A stretch of 64,000 bases of DNA from Sorghum bicolor (GCF_000003195.3 NC_012875.2:33150314-33214313), one strand, 5' to 3'; positions 31,157 through 44,008 are shown, numbered from the stretch's first letter. Made by a program: numbers and translations. The notes: generated by a model from the letters alone, not told the origin.

Positions 31157-33902
31157 TGTGGCAGAACCCCCTAAGTGTTTGGGCCCACCGGCACCTGTCA
31201 TTGTCCTAAGGACCTCTGACGGCGATGCCGGGGATCCTCCCACTTTAGAAGTCCGATGAGCATTGCTGGATGCTCATCCCACTGCTACCTGTGGCGTGCC
31301 AAGCCGGCTCGTCCTGACCACTGGTGATGGTCAATTAACGAGAACTTCTTCTTCTCGCCCTTACAGGATAGCAAGTGGCCACCTTAACACCAGGATCATT
31401 CGTTGCGAAGACATTGCAGAACCACAAACGGCATACGACCAAAATAATATTTCAGAGTAAAACAGCGGAAGTATTACATAACTTATTTTACAAAAGGAGT
31501 TCTTCCAAGTAGCAGAGTGTTATTACAAACCAGGTCTAGCGGAGCAACTTAAACTTTAGTACCGAGATTACAAATTTACAGACCCTGCCCATGGGTCACG
31601 CTCACTCTTCTTCGTCGTCAACCTCGGCGACAGTCACACAACAGGGTCCGAAACAAGTCGGCTCCTGAGAATCACCTGCAACAGGGGGTTGGAAAACCCT
31701 GAGTACGGGAGTACTCAACAAGACTTACCCGGTGGAAAAAGAGGAGAACTTAGGAATGCAGGCTTAGGGTAAACAAGGAGTGGCTGAGCAAGGAGCCAAA
31801 GTGCTTTGCTAAAAAGCTTACTAATAGTGCATCCTTACTTTCAAGTTTTACCTGCGAATTCCTCTCCCGTCGAGGCTGAGGAGTTCGAGGACAGTCTACC
31901 TAGTTGTTTCCCCACAGACGAGTCTGTGAGTTTCTAGTCCTAAAATAAAGTATCATTTATTCGATGGCCATAGCTTCATGTCGCTATGAGTCCGGGAATT
32001 GGGATCCGAACCTCATGAGACATTTCCCCTTTCTCATTTTACCAATTAGTTGCATAATTACTACGATGAGGGGCAGTGGATTGAGTCTCCCAATCGGGCT
32101 GGAGTTCCTAACCACCCGACATATGTAGAACCAAAACTTGCATATGTCAACCCAACTCAAGCTCTCCCCAAATTTGACCAGGTTCGCGGCACCCGAGAGC
32201 ACAGTACTCCACCGTCCTACAGCCGATCTAGATGTTTTCCGGCCATCCCAGATCCGTAAGGTGGGTACACACTACTCTCGCCATCTTTCCACTCCCAGTG
32301 CGCGAGTAGCTGGTCGCGTCGGGGGATCACAAGACCGGGCTTACCGAGGGCAAGTGGCTAGTACTATAAATTCTCAACCCAGCGGGCCATCAACGGACCG
32401 GTCCTTAACTCACACAGTTGGAGACACTACTTTAAGACTCCATTCTTAAAGCAAGTCCACCGACCGGTCTCAGATTAAAACATCATTGATCATAAATGTA
32501 TTCCACAACAACCCTTCAAACTTTCTTATTTGAAAACCTATCTAGTAGCAGGGCTAAGCATCACTACACAGTTTTAAAATGAACAGGTGTCAAGGACAGG
32601 ATAACAGATATCAAGGTAGTAAATGCAGCAAGTAGGTTAACCCAATTCTCAACTAACTAATGCAGCATTTTCAATTCATAAGTGATAAAAGATTTAAAAC
32701 ATTCAAGGAGGGGTTAATGCATCCGGGGCTTGCCTTGGTTGCAGGGCAGAGAGGGACCCTCGGAGACTTCCCAAGTCTCGGATCCGACTTCCTCGAACGG
32801 AGCACCGACCTCGGGGTTTGGTTCAACGGGCGCTCCTTCGGTCACGGATACTATACGCAAAATGATGAATGCTCATGATATGCGTATGACAATTATGCAA
32901 GAAGGATTAAGTCGAGTACAACTTGCCTTCTTGGTGCAATACAGAATAAACCACAAATAAAATTGTTTTTACCCAAGAGGTTGCATTTATAACCTAAGAC
33001 TTCTTTTAATTTGTAATTATCTTAAATTAACTAATAATTAATCCTTTTATCTTAATTAATTCTTAATTAATTACTAATGATAGCAATTAAGCATTAAGGC
33101 CAAACAATAATTAAATGCCAAGGGTAGCGAGCCACATCCCCTCAGTTTGACTTTTTGTGAAATCCACTCAAAATTTGAACTGAGCACAAAATTCAACCAA
33201 AACAAAAGTTGTGCACAATTTTGTGAGCTACAAAACATGTTTTGGTGACCCAAGCCAATTTTGAGTGGAACAAGGTTAATTTGGCCAACCAGTTTGAAAA
33301 TCAAAACTCAATTCAAATGAATTCAAATTTTTTGAATTGGGCCAAATCAGAATTTCCAAAATTACTTTTGTTTTTCCTAAACAACTTGAAAAACTCCCAA
33401 CATGAAAGTTGTCCAACATTTTGTGCTCCACAACTTTCGTGTTGACCAATTTTCAAAATTCCAAATGGATTTTGAATTGGAGGTTCAAATTGGAAAAGGG
33501 GACATTTTCTGGAAATCTGTATTTTCAAAATTACTTTGAATTTTGTATTGAAACTTCAAAAACTCAAAACACCAAAGTTGTACATCTTGACAAGATCTAC
33601 AACTTTGCCTTTGAACTCAACCTCAAATTTTGCTTAGTTTTCAAGTTGTGCAAAAGGGGGCAAATCTAGGGTTCCAAAAATCAGGGTCCCCCCCTTAGCT
33701 TTTCGGAAAACTTCCACCGTAGGGTTTTAGCAACCACACAAGCATCAACACACAACATAAGCACATTCTACTTCCCTAAGCACAAGCAATCAAAATAAAC
33801 TTGTTTTAAGTTGATGCATAATAATGTGCTTAACAAACATGCTTTGCAATGCATGTGATGACATGATCCGTTTTTAGTAACCGTAACATCGGGGATGTTA
33901 CA
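31157..33902 (-). repeat. Minus chromovirus 3' LTR (2746 bp, deleted)
   Basis: It matches 39971-44008 but lacks the part equivalent to 41975-43230 (breakpoint at 33125/33126, with 2-bp gt microhomology) and 40914-40947. The missing part is the GC-rich block of the LTR. Confidence 0.93.
33573..33607. repeat. 35-bp near-palindrome CAAAGTTGTA...TACAACTTTG
   Basis: Ten-bp perfect outer arms, with an inner atcttg/caagat dyad. The other LTR has a copy at about 43678-43712 with one changed base in the right arm. Other aaagttgt/acaacttt half-sites lie at about 33201, 33402 and 33428. Confidence 0.75.
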
Positions 33903-33920
33903 GCCTTTCCCCCTTAAAGA
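33903..33920 (-). promoter_or_regulatory. Polypurine tract of minus chromovirus
   Basis: On the element strand taagggggaaaggc abuts the TG of the 3' LTR. Confidence 0.88.
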
Positions 33921-34107
33921 AATCTCGTCCCCAAGATTTAAAACCTTAGGGTAAGTAATGGAAAAGGAAATTTGTCAAAACTCTGTCATCTTCAATTTTC
34001 CCATAAAGCAAGAAGCTGGGGAAGATTACTCAACTATAAACCTATGTGTACACAAAGTACATGGCTTTGGCTACTCTTTTTCTCCACTAGAGTACACTTC
34101 TTACATA

Positions 34108-37100
34108 TCAGTTGTTGTCCTGAAGAGAAGCGTGGAACTCAGGGAAATTCTCCATCAGGTAATCTTCAGATTCCCACGTGGCTTCTTCTTCAGAGTGCTG
34201 GCTCCACTGTATCTTGTACCACTTGGTAGTTGTTCTTCGAGTAACTCTATTTCTTTGATCCAGTACTTGGATAGGATATTCCGAATAGGTTAGATCTGGT
34301 TCAAGTTCTACATCTTCGATATCTTGAACTTGGTCTGGTACCCGAAGACACTTATTTAGTTGAGACACATGGAACACATTATGTACCCCGGAGAATCGTT
34401 CGGGCAGTTTAAGGCGGTAAGCTACCTGTCCACATCGGTCAATAATTGGAAATGGACCAATGTAACGGGGCGCTAACTTGCCTTTAACACCAAAACGATT
34501 TACTCCTTTCATTGGGGATACTTTCAAATACACATGATCACCTTTGGCGAACTTTAACGGTCGACGCCTTTTATCGGCATAACTCTTCTGTCGGGACTGA
34601 GCAACCTTCAAGTTATTTTGGATTTGTCGTACTTTGTTCTCAGTCTCTTTCACTAAGTCAACCCCGAAGAACCATCTTTCTCCGGGTTCCGACCAGTGTA
34701 GCGGAGTTCGACATCGACGGCCATATAGTGCCTCAAAGGGAGCCATCTTGATGCTCTCTTGGTAGCTATTGTTGTAAGAAAACTCTGCCAGAGGCAAACA
34801 GTAATCCCACTTATCTGGAAAATTCAGGGCACAAGATCTTAATAGATCTTCTAGAGTTTGATTCACCCTTTCAGTCTGCCCACCAGTTTGAGGGTGGTAG
34901 GCTGTGCTGTACAAAAGTTTAGTGCCCAAGGACTCGTGTAAACATTTCCAGAATTGGGAGACAAATTGTGTGCCTCGATCCGACACTATCGTCTTTGGCA
35001 CCCCATGCAGACTTAGGATACGATCAAAATAGACCTGAGCATAGGTGGAAGTATGATACGATTTCTTTACAGGTAAAAAGTGTGCTGTTTTGGTGAGACG
35101 ATCTACGAAGACCCAAATTGAATCAAAGCCTTTGGCTGTCTTGGGCAACCCCACTATGAAATCCATACTAATATCATCCCATTTCCATGCGGGGATAGGC
35201 AAAGGTTGCAACTCCCCAGCGGACTTGAGATGAATAGCTTTGACCTTTCGACAGGTGTCACATTGGGCCACATAGCGAGCTATCTCTATCTTCATTTTTG
35301 TCCACCAAAACCTTTGCTTTAAATCCTGATACATCTTATTGCTTCCCGGATGAATAGAATACCTCGTGGTATGAGCTTCCTCCAGGATTCGTTGACGTAG
35401 CTCACGTACCTTTGGAACCACTAACCGGTTCTTGAACCAGATTACTCCCGCATCATCCACCTTAAAGTCTGTGGGTGCTCTATTAGAAATCTTCTCTTTA
35501 AGATGTTTCATGCCTTTGTCTACTTTTTGTGCCTCTATGATTTGAGCTTCGAGATTGAAATCAATCTTTAGATTGGCAAGGCTTCCCTGGGAAATCATTT
35601 CTATCCCCAAGTTCTCTAGCTCTTGGCACAAAGTTATATCCCTAGGCGTCACTGTTAAGCAATTACAGTGACCCTTACGACTGAGGGCATCAGCTACTAC
35701 ATTTGCCTTACCAGGGTGATAATGCACCTCAAGGTCGTAATCTTTAATTAATTCTAGCCACCTTCGCTGGCGCATATTAAGCTCAGCTTGAGTAAAGATA
35801 TACTTCAAGCTTTTGTGATCGGTGTATAGATGACATGTGTTCCCCAACAGATAATGACGCCAGATCTTTAATGCATGTACCACGGAGGCTAGTTCTAGAT
35901 CATGGGTCGGGTAATTCTCTTCATGTGGTTTGAGCTGTCTGGAAGCATAGGCAATTACACGACCTTCCTGCATTAGCACGCAGCCTATCCCTATCCCTGA
36001 TGCGTCACAATACACATCAAAGTGTTTTTCAATGTCTGGCTGGGCTAAGACAGGTGCAGTTGTCAATAATCTTTTCAGAGTCTGAAAGGCTTGCTCACAT
36101 TGAGGTGACCAAACAAATTTTGTTTGATTTTTGAGCAAGGTCGTGATTGGTTTGGCGACTCTTGAAAAGTCCGGGATAAAACGACGGTAATATCCCGCCA
36201 TACCTAGAAAACTACGGACCTCATGTACCGTAGTCGGGGGTTTCCAATTCAACACATCTTCTACCTTGCCTGGGTCTACAGCGACTCCCTCCGCTGATAA
36301 CACGTGACCCAGGAAATGGACTTTGTCCAGCCAGAACTCACATTTGCTGAACTTGGCATATAGTTGATGCTCCCTAAGACGGGTTAGCACGATTCGCAAA
36401 TGTTCAGCATGTTCTTTCTTAGTCTTGGAATAGATTAAGATGTCATCAATAAAGACGACCACAAATTTGTCTAGTTCTGGCACGAAGACAGAGTTCATCA
36501 GGTACATGAAATGGGCCGGTTCATTGGTCAACCCAACGGACATCACCAAGTATTCATACAGCCCGTAACGGGTTGTAAAAGCTGTCTTGGGCACATCCTC
36601 CGGCCTAATTTTAATTTGGTGGTACCCTGATCTCAAATCAATTTTTGGAGCAAAACCACTTTTTTAGGGCCCCCCCCGGGGGCCCCATAGCTTTGGCTCG
36701 AATTTTAGTAAGTTTCAATAACGTGGCGGCCAAATTGGGGTAACTTTGGTTCCCTTAATCGTCACCTCATTTAGGGGACGATAGTCGACACACAGCCTTA
36801 ATGTTTGATCTTTCTTTTTCACAAACAAGGCTGGGCAACCCCATGGAGAAGAACTGGGCTGAATAAAACCTTTCTGCAACAGCTCTTGTAATTGGGTTTT
36901 TAATTCGGCCAGCTCTTTCGGTGCCATTCTGTAGGCCCTTCGAGATATTGGGGCTGTCCCTGGTTTCAATTCTATACTGAATTGTACATCCCGGTCCGGA
37001 GGCAGACCTGGTAGGTCTTCAGGAAATACATCCGGGAAATCCTGAACTACCGGGATTTCTTTAACTTCCGATACATTAGTGGCATGAACTTGCCCAATTG

Positions 37101-37659
37101 TCCGCTTGGGAGTGGCTAACTGGATTAGGAGATAAGATTTCTCACTGGGCAACGGGATTTTAATGGTTCGATGCAAAGTATCTAGCACAACCCCTCGTTG
37201 TGCCATCCAGTTCATGCCTAGTATGACATCAATCTCCTGGTCTTTAAGAACAATCATACTAGTGGGAAAATTATGCCCACCAAATTCGATGGGTATCTGG
37301 TGAACCATTTCTTTAGAACTCAGTCGTCCTCCTGGCGACTGTATATAAAAATGATCTTGTGTTTCCCCAATGGGTATGCCATGCTTTAACACAAAGGTGC
37401 GATTGATGAATGTATGAGATGCACCAGAATCGAAAAGCATTAAAGCACGATGTTTCGCGACAGGGAACGTACCCATCATTACTGGGTCACCCTCCGGGAT
37501 CGTCTCCACCTCCGTATGGAAGACTTGTCCCACTTTCTTCGCTGGTTTTCCCCTTAGCACAGGTTGTCCTTTCTGATCCCAGTCGTGAATTGACCCGGCT
37601 GGGGTTGACCCATAGGTGGCCTTTGGAAGGTAGGGTTGGTTTGGCGGGGGAAAGGGCAC
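34108..37659 (-). pseudogene. Minus chromovirus pol (protease to chromodomain)
   Basis: Protease: [11 protein letters not shown] (about 37440) and ILGMNWM. RT begins [12 protein letters not shown] and reaches [13 protein letters not shown] before a garbled patch (36753-36637); after it, [14 protein letters not shown] and FIDDILIYS (about 36440). RNase [29 protein letters not shown]. Integrase: zinc region [11 protein letters not shown]...CDTC, then Asp (SMDFIVGLP), Asp (VSDRGTQF) and Glu (GQTERVNQ). Chromodomain [11 protein letters not shown]; stop at 34110-34108. Both sides of the patch share one frame. Two RT positions are unusual ([11 protein letters not shown]; the plus copy has [11 protein letters not shown]). 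Gag lies in the frame one base off, probably because of an indel in the C run near 37645. It would be close to coding-competent apart from these points. Confidence 0.93.
36637..36753. other. Garbled 117-nt patch in RT (probable sequence error)
   Basis: 75 nt would be expected between the conserved codons on either side, as in the plus chromovirus. The patch holds 117 nt, with dense small insertions and overlong homopolymers (eight C, five G, four C in a row at about 36669-36686). Fragments of the expected RT sequence (ccacgt, attgaa, ttacta, tccaaa) can still be picked out. Both flanks are clean. Confidence 0.7.
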
Positions 37660-38681
37660 TCTTTAGAGAAATGCCCAGGCTTACCACAATTGAAACAAGG
37701 GTAATTGTGGCTGGGCGGAGCAGTGGGGCGAACACCTGGGGCATTCGGCTGGCGTGGTGCAAGAGCGATGGCAGTAGGTCGAGGGTATACCTGCTGCCCT
37801 GGTCTATACTATGGAGGGGAGAAAGGACCACGATAAGGTGACGGCGCTTGTAAACGTCCGTGGCCCTGCGGATGATAAATGATTCTCTGGCGCTTTTGGC
37901 CGCGACCAGAGAAGGAGGAAGAAGCAGCCTTCTTCTTGGCTTCTTTATGCTTTCTAATCTTTTCCTCGGAGGCGATGGCAATATTTACCGCCTCATAGAA
38001 GGTAGCATTTTGGCAGGTGGTCATCATGGTCTGAAGTTTAGTATTTAGACCACGCATGAAGCAAGCTTTCTTTTTTCTGTCAGTGTTCACATGGTCTGTG
38101 TCATATTGAGAGAGATGATTAAACTTTGCCACGTATTCCATGACACTTTTGTCGCCCTGCTGCAAGGCGAGAAACTCTTCGGCCTTCATGGCCATGAGCC
38201 CTTCAGGAATATAATGGGCGCGGAACGCGTCCTTGAACTCGGTCCAGGTGACCTGGTGTCCCGGAGCTTGGATAGCTAGGAAGTTCTCCCACCAGGCACC
38301 TGCAGCTCCCCGAAGCTGCTAAGCTGCAAACAGGGGCTTCTGAGTTTCTGAACACTGAATCAAACTGAACTTGTGCTCCATGGTCCGGAGCCAGTCATCT
38401 GCTTCTAAAGGCTCATCGGCCTTAGTGAAAACCGGGGGCCTTATCTCGGTAAAGTCCACGTACCGAGCTTCTCCGTCCCCATTGTGTTGTGCCCTGAAGT
38501 TTGGGGCAGGGTGTGGTTGACGTTGTGCTAGCTCGCGCAGTAAGCGAGCGTTGTCGGTAGTGGCATTCAACAAAACAGCAATGGCCTCGGCCAGAGAAGG
38601 TGGAGCAGGTGGAGGGTTGGGGATATCATCCCCTCCCTGAGATGTCCCAGCTCCATCAGATCCGCGTGTACGCATCGGCAT
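37640..38681 (-). pseudogene. Minus chromovirus gag
   Basis: It starts at ATG 38681 (MPMRTRGSDG), just after ttcttgtagcag. A Pro-rich N end leads to the gag domain (DDWLRTMEHKFSLIQ, AWWENFLAIQ, VMEYVAKFNHLSQY), a basic linker and a CCHC knuckle ([14 protein letters not shown], about 37697-37656). Two TAG stops, 38321-38319 (in the FAA-stop-QLRG motif) and 37811-37809, are the only breaks in frame. The knuckle lies in the gag frame, while pol continues one base off. Confidence 0.88.
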
Positions 38682-38893
38682 CTGCTACAAGAATCATAGG
38701 TACTTGTCATCACATGAACTTCATAACGTAGAACATATCTTACATTCTTCCATTTATTCATTAAACATTAATTCAACACACCAGGAACAAACAAGTACAA
38801 CTTCTCAAACCGAAAGAAAACTTATATTACAAACCCGACCCCACTACGGCAAGCTAGGACTCCTACAACGACGTTGCCCGCGGTTCCACCGAA

Positions 38894-39598
38894 CTAATCG
38901 GTGTGGCCAGAGCTATAGCCCGGGTCGTCATTGCCATCATCCTGATTACCCCCTGGGTTGTTGTCATCAGGGTCGGACTCCTCTTCATCACTGAGGCCTG
39001 GATCAGGTTCCCCATCGTCTGCCAACTCGCCATCCGTATCCATCTCTCCTTCGCCTGGAGGTGGGTGGAGCTGATGATACAGGTCAAATGCAATATCACG
39101 ATATTGCATTGCCAAGTCATTGACGGTATCTAAGTGATGTGCTAGCTCCAGCTTTTCCAACTGGAGCTGGTCCTCACGCTGCCACGCGACAGCCCGCTGC
39201 GCGGTGACCGTGGCCGCCATCTTCACGTACAAATCCTTAAGATACCTGGCCTTGCCCAGCTTCGCATTCATGCTAGTCAGCTCATGCCTGTGTGTGCTCC
39301 TAGCTTCTTCCTCTCGGGCAATGGCGGCATTCCTCTCCTCCACCATACGGGACAACATGGCCTCACAGTTCTCCGTAGCTTGTTTTTCTTTGGCTAGTTG
39401 AGCTTTGAGTTTGCCGATCTCCATAACATTGTACATTCTTTCTCTCATCACCTCAGTCAACTCGGCGGACAACCTGTCCACCTCCTGCTGAGGCGGTGAA
39501 CGGCTACTACTGGCTTGATCGCTGCGCGAAGCCAGCTGATGTCGGGGAACTCCTTTTGGACCTGTCCTCTTACGCGGGGTCTGCTTCTGACGAGCCAT
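38894..39598 (-). CDS. ORF0 of minus chromovirus, intact 234 aa coiled-coil protein
   Basis: ATG 39598 follows an acceptor-like ccctccacag+g. The basic N end (MARQKQTPRKRTGPKG) looks like a nuclear or nucleic-acid binding tail. Residues ~40-165 form a coiled coil (VDRLSAELTEVMRERM, LKAQLAKEKQATENCEAML, LQLEKLELAHHLDTV). Then comes YRDIAFDLYHQLHPPP and a strongly acidic end (SDEEESDPDDN). The order coiled coil, LHP motif, acidic tail matches ORF0 of the plus chromovirus (LLHPIP then DDD/SDDE), so the two ORFs are probably homologous despite low identity. Function unknown. Confidence 0.8.
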   Translation of the reverse strand: MARQKQTPRKRTGPKGVPRHQLASRSDQASSSRSPPQQEVDRLSAELTEVMRERMYNVMEIGKLKAQLAKEKQATENCEAMLSRMVEERNAAIAREEEARSTHRHELTSMNAKLGKARYLKDLYVKMAATVTAQRAVAWQREDQLQLEKLELAHHLDTVNDLAMQYRDIAFDLYHQLHPPPGEGEMDTDGELADDGEPDPGLSDEEESDPDDNNPGGNQDDGNDDPGYSSGHTD

Positions 39599-39970
39599 CC
39601 TGTGGAGGGTAAGTTTAGATTAGTAAGAGAGACCTTAAAGGTTAGCAAGAATGGGATTGATTCTATTCACCTAACCCAACAAGTAGGAAGGAACTTAACC
39701 AGTTAATACATCATGATGCATGCACGAACTTACGATTCCTACCTACGATTCGCAACGATATTACTTTAAATTTTTACAACATAGGGCAATACTCTATGTT
39801 GCTCCTCCAAACCACTTCAAAAAAATTCTAAGGAAGCCTATAGACAGGGTAAGTTAGGACTAAGCACTTGGACTCAAAGTAGACCAGTTTATAGTATTGG
39901 ATCCAAAGGAATTTTGAAGTTTTTCAAGAGGCTCAGCAGTCATCTTAGCAACGAATGCTCTGATACCAGC
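39599..39970 (-). promoter_or_regulatory. Leader of minus chromovirus with primer site and candidate donor
   Basis: The primer site tggtatcagagc (complement of 39957-39968) is a perfect match to initiator-Met tRNA. A donor-like atc|gtaagt lies at complement 39733-39728. The leader ends in the acceptor-like site before ORF0. Confidence 0.7.
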
Positions 39971-42900
39971 TGTGGCAGAACCACCTAAGTGTTTGGGCCC
40001 ACCGGCACCTGTCATTGTCCTAAGGACCTCTGACGGCGATGCCGGGGATCCTCCCACTTTAGAAGTCCGATGAGCATCGCTGGATGCTCATCCCACTGCT
40101 ACCTGTGGCGTGCCAAGCCGGCTCGTCCTGACCACTGGTGATGGTCAATTAACGAGAACTTCTTCTTCTCGTCCTTACAGGATAGCAAGTGGCCACCTTA
40201 ACACCAGGATCATTCGTTGCGAAGACATTGCAGAACCACAAACGGCATACGACCAAAATAATATTTCAGAGTAAAACAGCGGAAGTATTACATAACTTAT
40301 TTTACAAAAGGAGTTCTTCCAAGTAGCAGAGTGTTATTACAAACCAGGTCTAGCGGAGCAACTTAAACTTTAGTACCGAGATTACAAATTTACAGACCCT
40401 GCCCATGGGTCACGCTCACTCTTCTTCGTCGTCAACCTCGGCGACAGTCACACAACAGGGTCCGAAACAAGTCGGCTCCTGAGAATCACCTGCAACAGGG
40501 GGTTGGAAAACCCTGAGTACGGGAGTACTCAACAAGACTTACCCGGTGGAAAAAGAGGAGAACTTAGGAATGCAGGCTTAGGGTAAACAAGGAGTGGCTG
40601 AGCAAGGAGCCAAAGTGCTTTGCTAAAAAGCTTACTAATAGTGCATCCTTACTTTCAAGTTTTACCTGCGAATTCCTCTCCCGTCGAGGCCGAGGAGTTC
40701 GAGGACAGTCTACCTAGTTGTTTCCCCACAGACGAGTCTGTGAGTTTCTAGTCCTAAAATAAAGTATCATTTATTCGATGGCCATAGCTTCATGTCGCTA
40801 TGAGTCCGGGAATTGGGATCCGAACCTCATGAGACATTTCCCCTTTCTCATTTTACCAATTAGTTGCATAATTAACTACGATGAGGGGCAGTGGATTGAG
40901 TCTCCCAATCGGGGAGCAACGACGATTCGAACCGCTTAGCAATCCAGCTGGAGTTCCTAACCACCCGACATATGTAGAACCAAAACTTGCATATGTCAAC
41001 CCAACTCAAGCTCTCCCCAAATTTGACCAGGTTCGCGGCACCCGAGAGCACAGTACTCCACCGTCCTACAGCCGATCTAGATGTTTTCCGGCCATCCCAG
41101 ATCCGTAAGGTGGGTACACACTACTCTCGCCATCTTTCCACTCCCAGTGCGCGAGTAGCTGTTCACGTCGGGGGATCACAAGACCGGGCTTACCGAGGGC
41201 AAGTGGCTAGTACTATAAATTCTCAACCCAGCGGGCCATCAACGGACCGGTCCTTAACCGACACAGTTGGAGACACTACTTTAAGACTCCATTCTTAAAG
41301 CAAGTCCACCGACCGGTCTCAGATTAAAACATCATTGATCATAAATGTATTCCACAACAACCCTTCAAACTTTCTTATTTGAAAACCTATCTAGTAGCAG
41401 GGCTAAGCATCACTACGTAGTTTTAAAATGAACAGGTGTCAAGGACAGGATAACAGATATCAAGGTAGTAAATGCAGCAAGTAGGTTAACCCAATTCTCA
41501 ACTAACTAATGCAGCATTTTCAATTCGTAAGTGATAAAAGATTTAAAACATTCAAGGAGGGGTTAATGCATCCGGGGCTTGCCTTGGTTGCAGGGCAGAG
41601 AGGGACCCTCGGAGACTTCCCAAGTCTCGGATCCGACTTCCTCGAACGGAGCACCGACCTCGGGGTTTGGTTCAACGGGCGCTCCTTCGGTCACGAATAC
41701 TATACGCAAAATGATGAATGCTCATGATATGCGTATGACAATTATGCAAGAAGGATCAAGTCGAGTACAACTTGCCTTCTTGGTGCAATACAGAATAAAC
41801 CACAAATAAAATTGTTTTTACCCAAGAGGTTGCATTTATAACCTAAGACTTCTTTTAATTTGTAATTATCTTAAATTAACTAATAATTAATCCTTTTATC
41901 TTAATTAATTCTTAATTAATTACTAATGACAGCAATTAAGCATTAAGGCCAAACAATAATTAAATGCCAAGGGTCATTAGGGTTAATGACCTCAGGTCAT
42001 CACATAATCCCAAAATCACTCAAACCCTAATGATGAAGATTTCACTAATTATTGTTTAATTATTTTGGAATTATTACTTAAGTACTAAATAAGGGTTTAT
42101 TAATATTTTAATCAAACATTATCCAAATGCCACCAAATTTTGTGTGGAGCCAGGAAATAATATTCAGAGGCTCCCCACAATTTTTGGTGATTTTTGGACA
42201 TCCTAATAAATTACTAAAATTCCTAGAAGTTTTATTCACTAATTAAAGAGCCAATTTTTATAGACATGCAAACTACCAGAAAAACAATACATAGTATTTT
42301 TCTTATGCTCTAAACATTTTATGGAAGCTATACAAAAATTCTCATGATTTTTGGATCAGCACAGAATTTACTATTTGAATTCAAACATCAAACACTTTTA
42401 AACAAAGAGGAAAAAGAAAAAGGGCACTGTGCGCTGGGGCAAGCTTGGACGCGGCCCACTCTGGCCCGAGCGCTTCCCGCGCCCAGCGCCCTCTCCCTCT
42501 CTCTCTCACGCGGTCGCTGACGGGCGGGTCCCGCCCGTCAGCTCCATCTCCTTCCTAGCGCCGCGGCTCCGGCGAGCTCCAGCATGCCGTCGGCGAGCTC
42601 TCGGCCTCCGCGGTGAGACGCGTTAGCTTCCTCAACCTCCCGCACACCAAGGGACACCCTTTTCTCCCACTCTCCTCTATCCTAACCCCCGTGACCACGG
42701 GCACGGCGGACGGCCGCCTCGGCCGAGCAAACGCCGGCCACTACGAGCGAGTAGAGCGTGACTTGAGCAGCGCAAAAGCACCAGGGGCTCACCACGACTT
42801 CAACCGAGCAAGAAGCGGCAGCGGAGAGGCTCCGGTTGACGCTGGCCACGGTGACGTGCTCGCGGCGGCGCTCGGCCGGAGTTGAGGAGGGAAACGGCTC

Positions 42901-44008
42901 GGGTAGGAGCTACGGTAGGATAGAGCGTGTGTTTGGGGGTGCAATCAGTGGCGGGGCTTAAGGCGGAGCTGCTGGGGTGCTCAAATGGCTTGGAACGGCA
43001 ACGGGGAAGACGAATTTTGGCGGCGGGTGGTGGTGGTCGGCGGTGAGGTTCAAAGAGAGGAAAAGAAAACTCCGGCCACCCGAGGCTTTATCCAAGCGGC
43101 GGAACAGGGGATATGGATGAGGCCATCCGCGCGAAGCACAGCAGCAAGCAGCTGCGTGGCCAGCTGCGTGGCGGCGTGCGCGGAGGCGGCTCTGCCCCGG
43201 CGGCAGAGCACCCCCCCTGCCGAACACTGTAGCGAGCCACATCCCCTCAGTTTGACTTTTTGTGAAATCCACTCAAAATTTGAACTGAGCACAAAATTCA
43301 ACCAAAACAAAAGTTGTGCACAATTTTGTGAGCTACAAAACATGTTTTGGTGACCCAAGCCAATTTTGAGTGGAACAAGGTTAATTTGGCCAACCAGTTT
43401 GAAAATCAAAACTCAATTCAAATGAATTCAAATTTTTTCAATTGGGGCAAATCAGAATTTCCAAAATTACTTTTGTTTTTCCTAAACAACTTGAAAAACT
43501 CCCAACATGAAAGTTGTCCAACTTTTTGTGCTCCACAACTTTCGTGTTGACCAATTTTCAAAATTCCAAATGGATTTTGAGGTGGAGGTTCAAATTGGAA
43601 AAGGGGACATTTTCTGGAAATCTGTATTTTCAAAATTACTTTGAATTTTGTATTGAAACTTCAAAAACTCAAAACACCAAAGTTGTACATCTTGACAAGA
43701 TCTACATCTTTGCCTTTGAACTCAACCTCAAATTTTGCTTAGTTTTCAAGTTGTGCAAAAGTGGGCAAATCTAGGGTTCCAAAAATCAGGGTTCCCCCCC
43801 TTAGCTTTTCGGAAAACTTCCACCCTAGGGTTTTAGCAACCACACAAGCATCAACACACAACATAAGCACATTCTACTTCCCTAAGCACAAGCAATCAAA
43901 ATAAACTTGTTTTAAGTTGATGCATAATAATGTGCTTAACAAACATGCTTTGTAATGCATGTGATGACATGATCCGTTTTTAGTAACCGTAACATCGGGG
44001 ATGTTACA
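39971..44008 (-). repeat. Minus chromovirus 5' LTR (4038 bp, full)
   Basis: Full-length LTR. On the element strand it is AT-rich (44008-43240), then GC-rich (43230-42430), then AT-rich (42420-41880), then mixed. The layout resembles the unrelated-looking LTR of the plus chromovirus. Open stretches in the GC-rich part on both strands (42429-43409) are compositional. Confidence 0.93.

Larger units (their letters stand above)
31157..44008 (-). mobile_element. Second chromovirus family inserted in Tat gag
   Basis: Minus-strand element: 5' LTR 44008-39971, perfect initiator-Met primer site, ORF0, gag, pol with chromodomain, polypurine tract, 3' LTR 33902-31157. Ends read TGTAACATC...TGCCACA on the element strand. 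It is the youngest insertion by LTR comparison (about 24 substitutions in 2.7 kb). The 3' LTR lost 1256 bp and 34 bp. It is related to, but clearly distinct from, the plus-strand chromovirus: the LTRs do not align overall, and the proteins are similar only at domain level. Confidence 0.95.

Noticed and set aside
40914..40947. 34-bp segment with ttcgaa, resembling a tRNA T-arm or B box
   Set aside because: Only the B-box-like core is present on the complement. No acceptor stem, anticodon arm or A box at tRNA distance. It is just LTR sequence deleted in the other copy.
41975..43230. A separate mobile element inserted in the minus chromovirus 5' LTR
   Set aside because: No terminal repeats or target duplication, only 2-bp microhomology. 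The composition plan matches a normal full-length LTR, so a deletion in the other LTR is more likely.
42429..43409. GC-rich ORFs that might be a captured host exon
   Set aside because: The stretch is part of the minus chromovirus LTR. Frames are open on both strands and one ORF runs into AT-rich LTR sequence. No recognisable protein.
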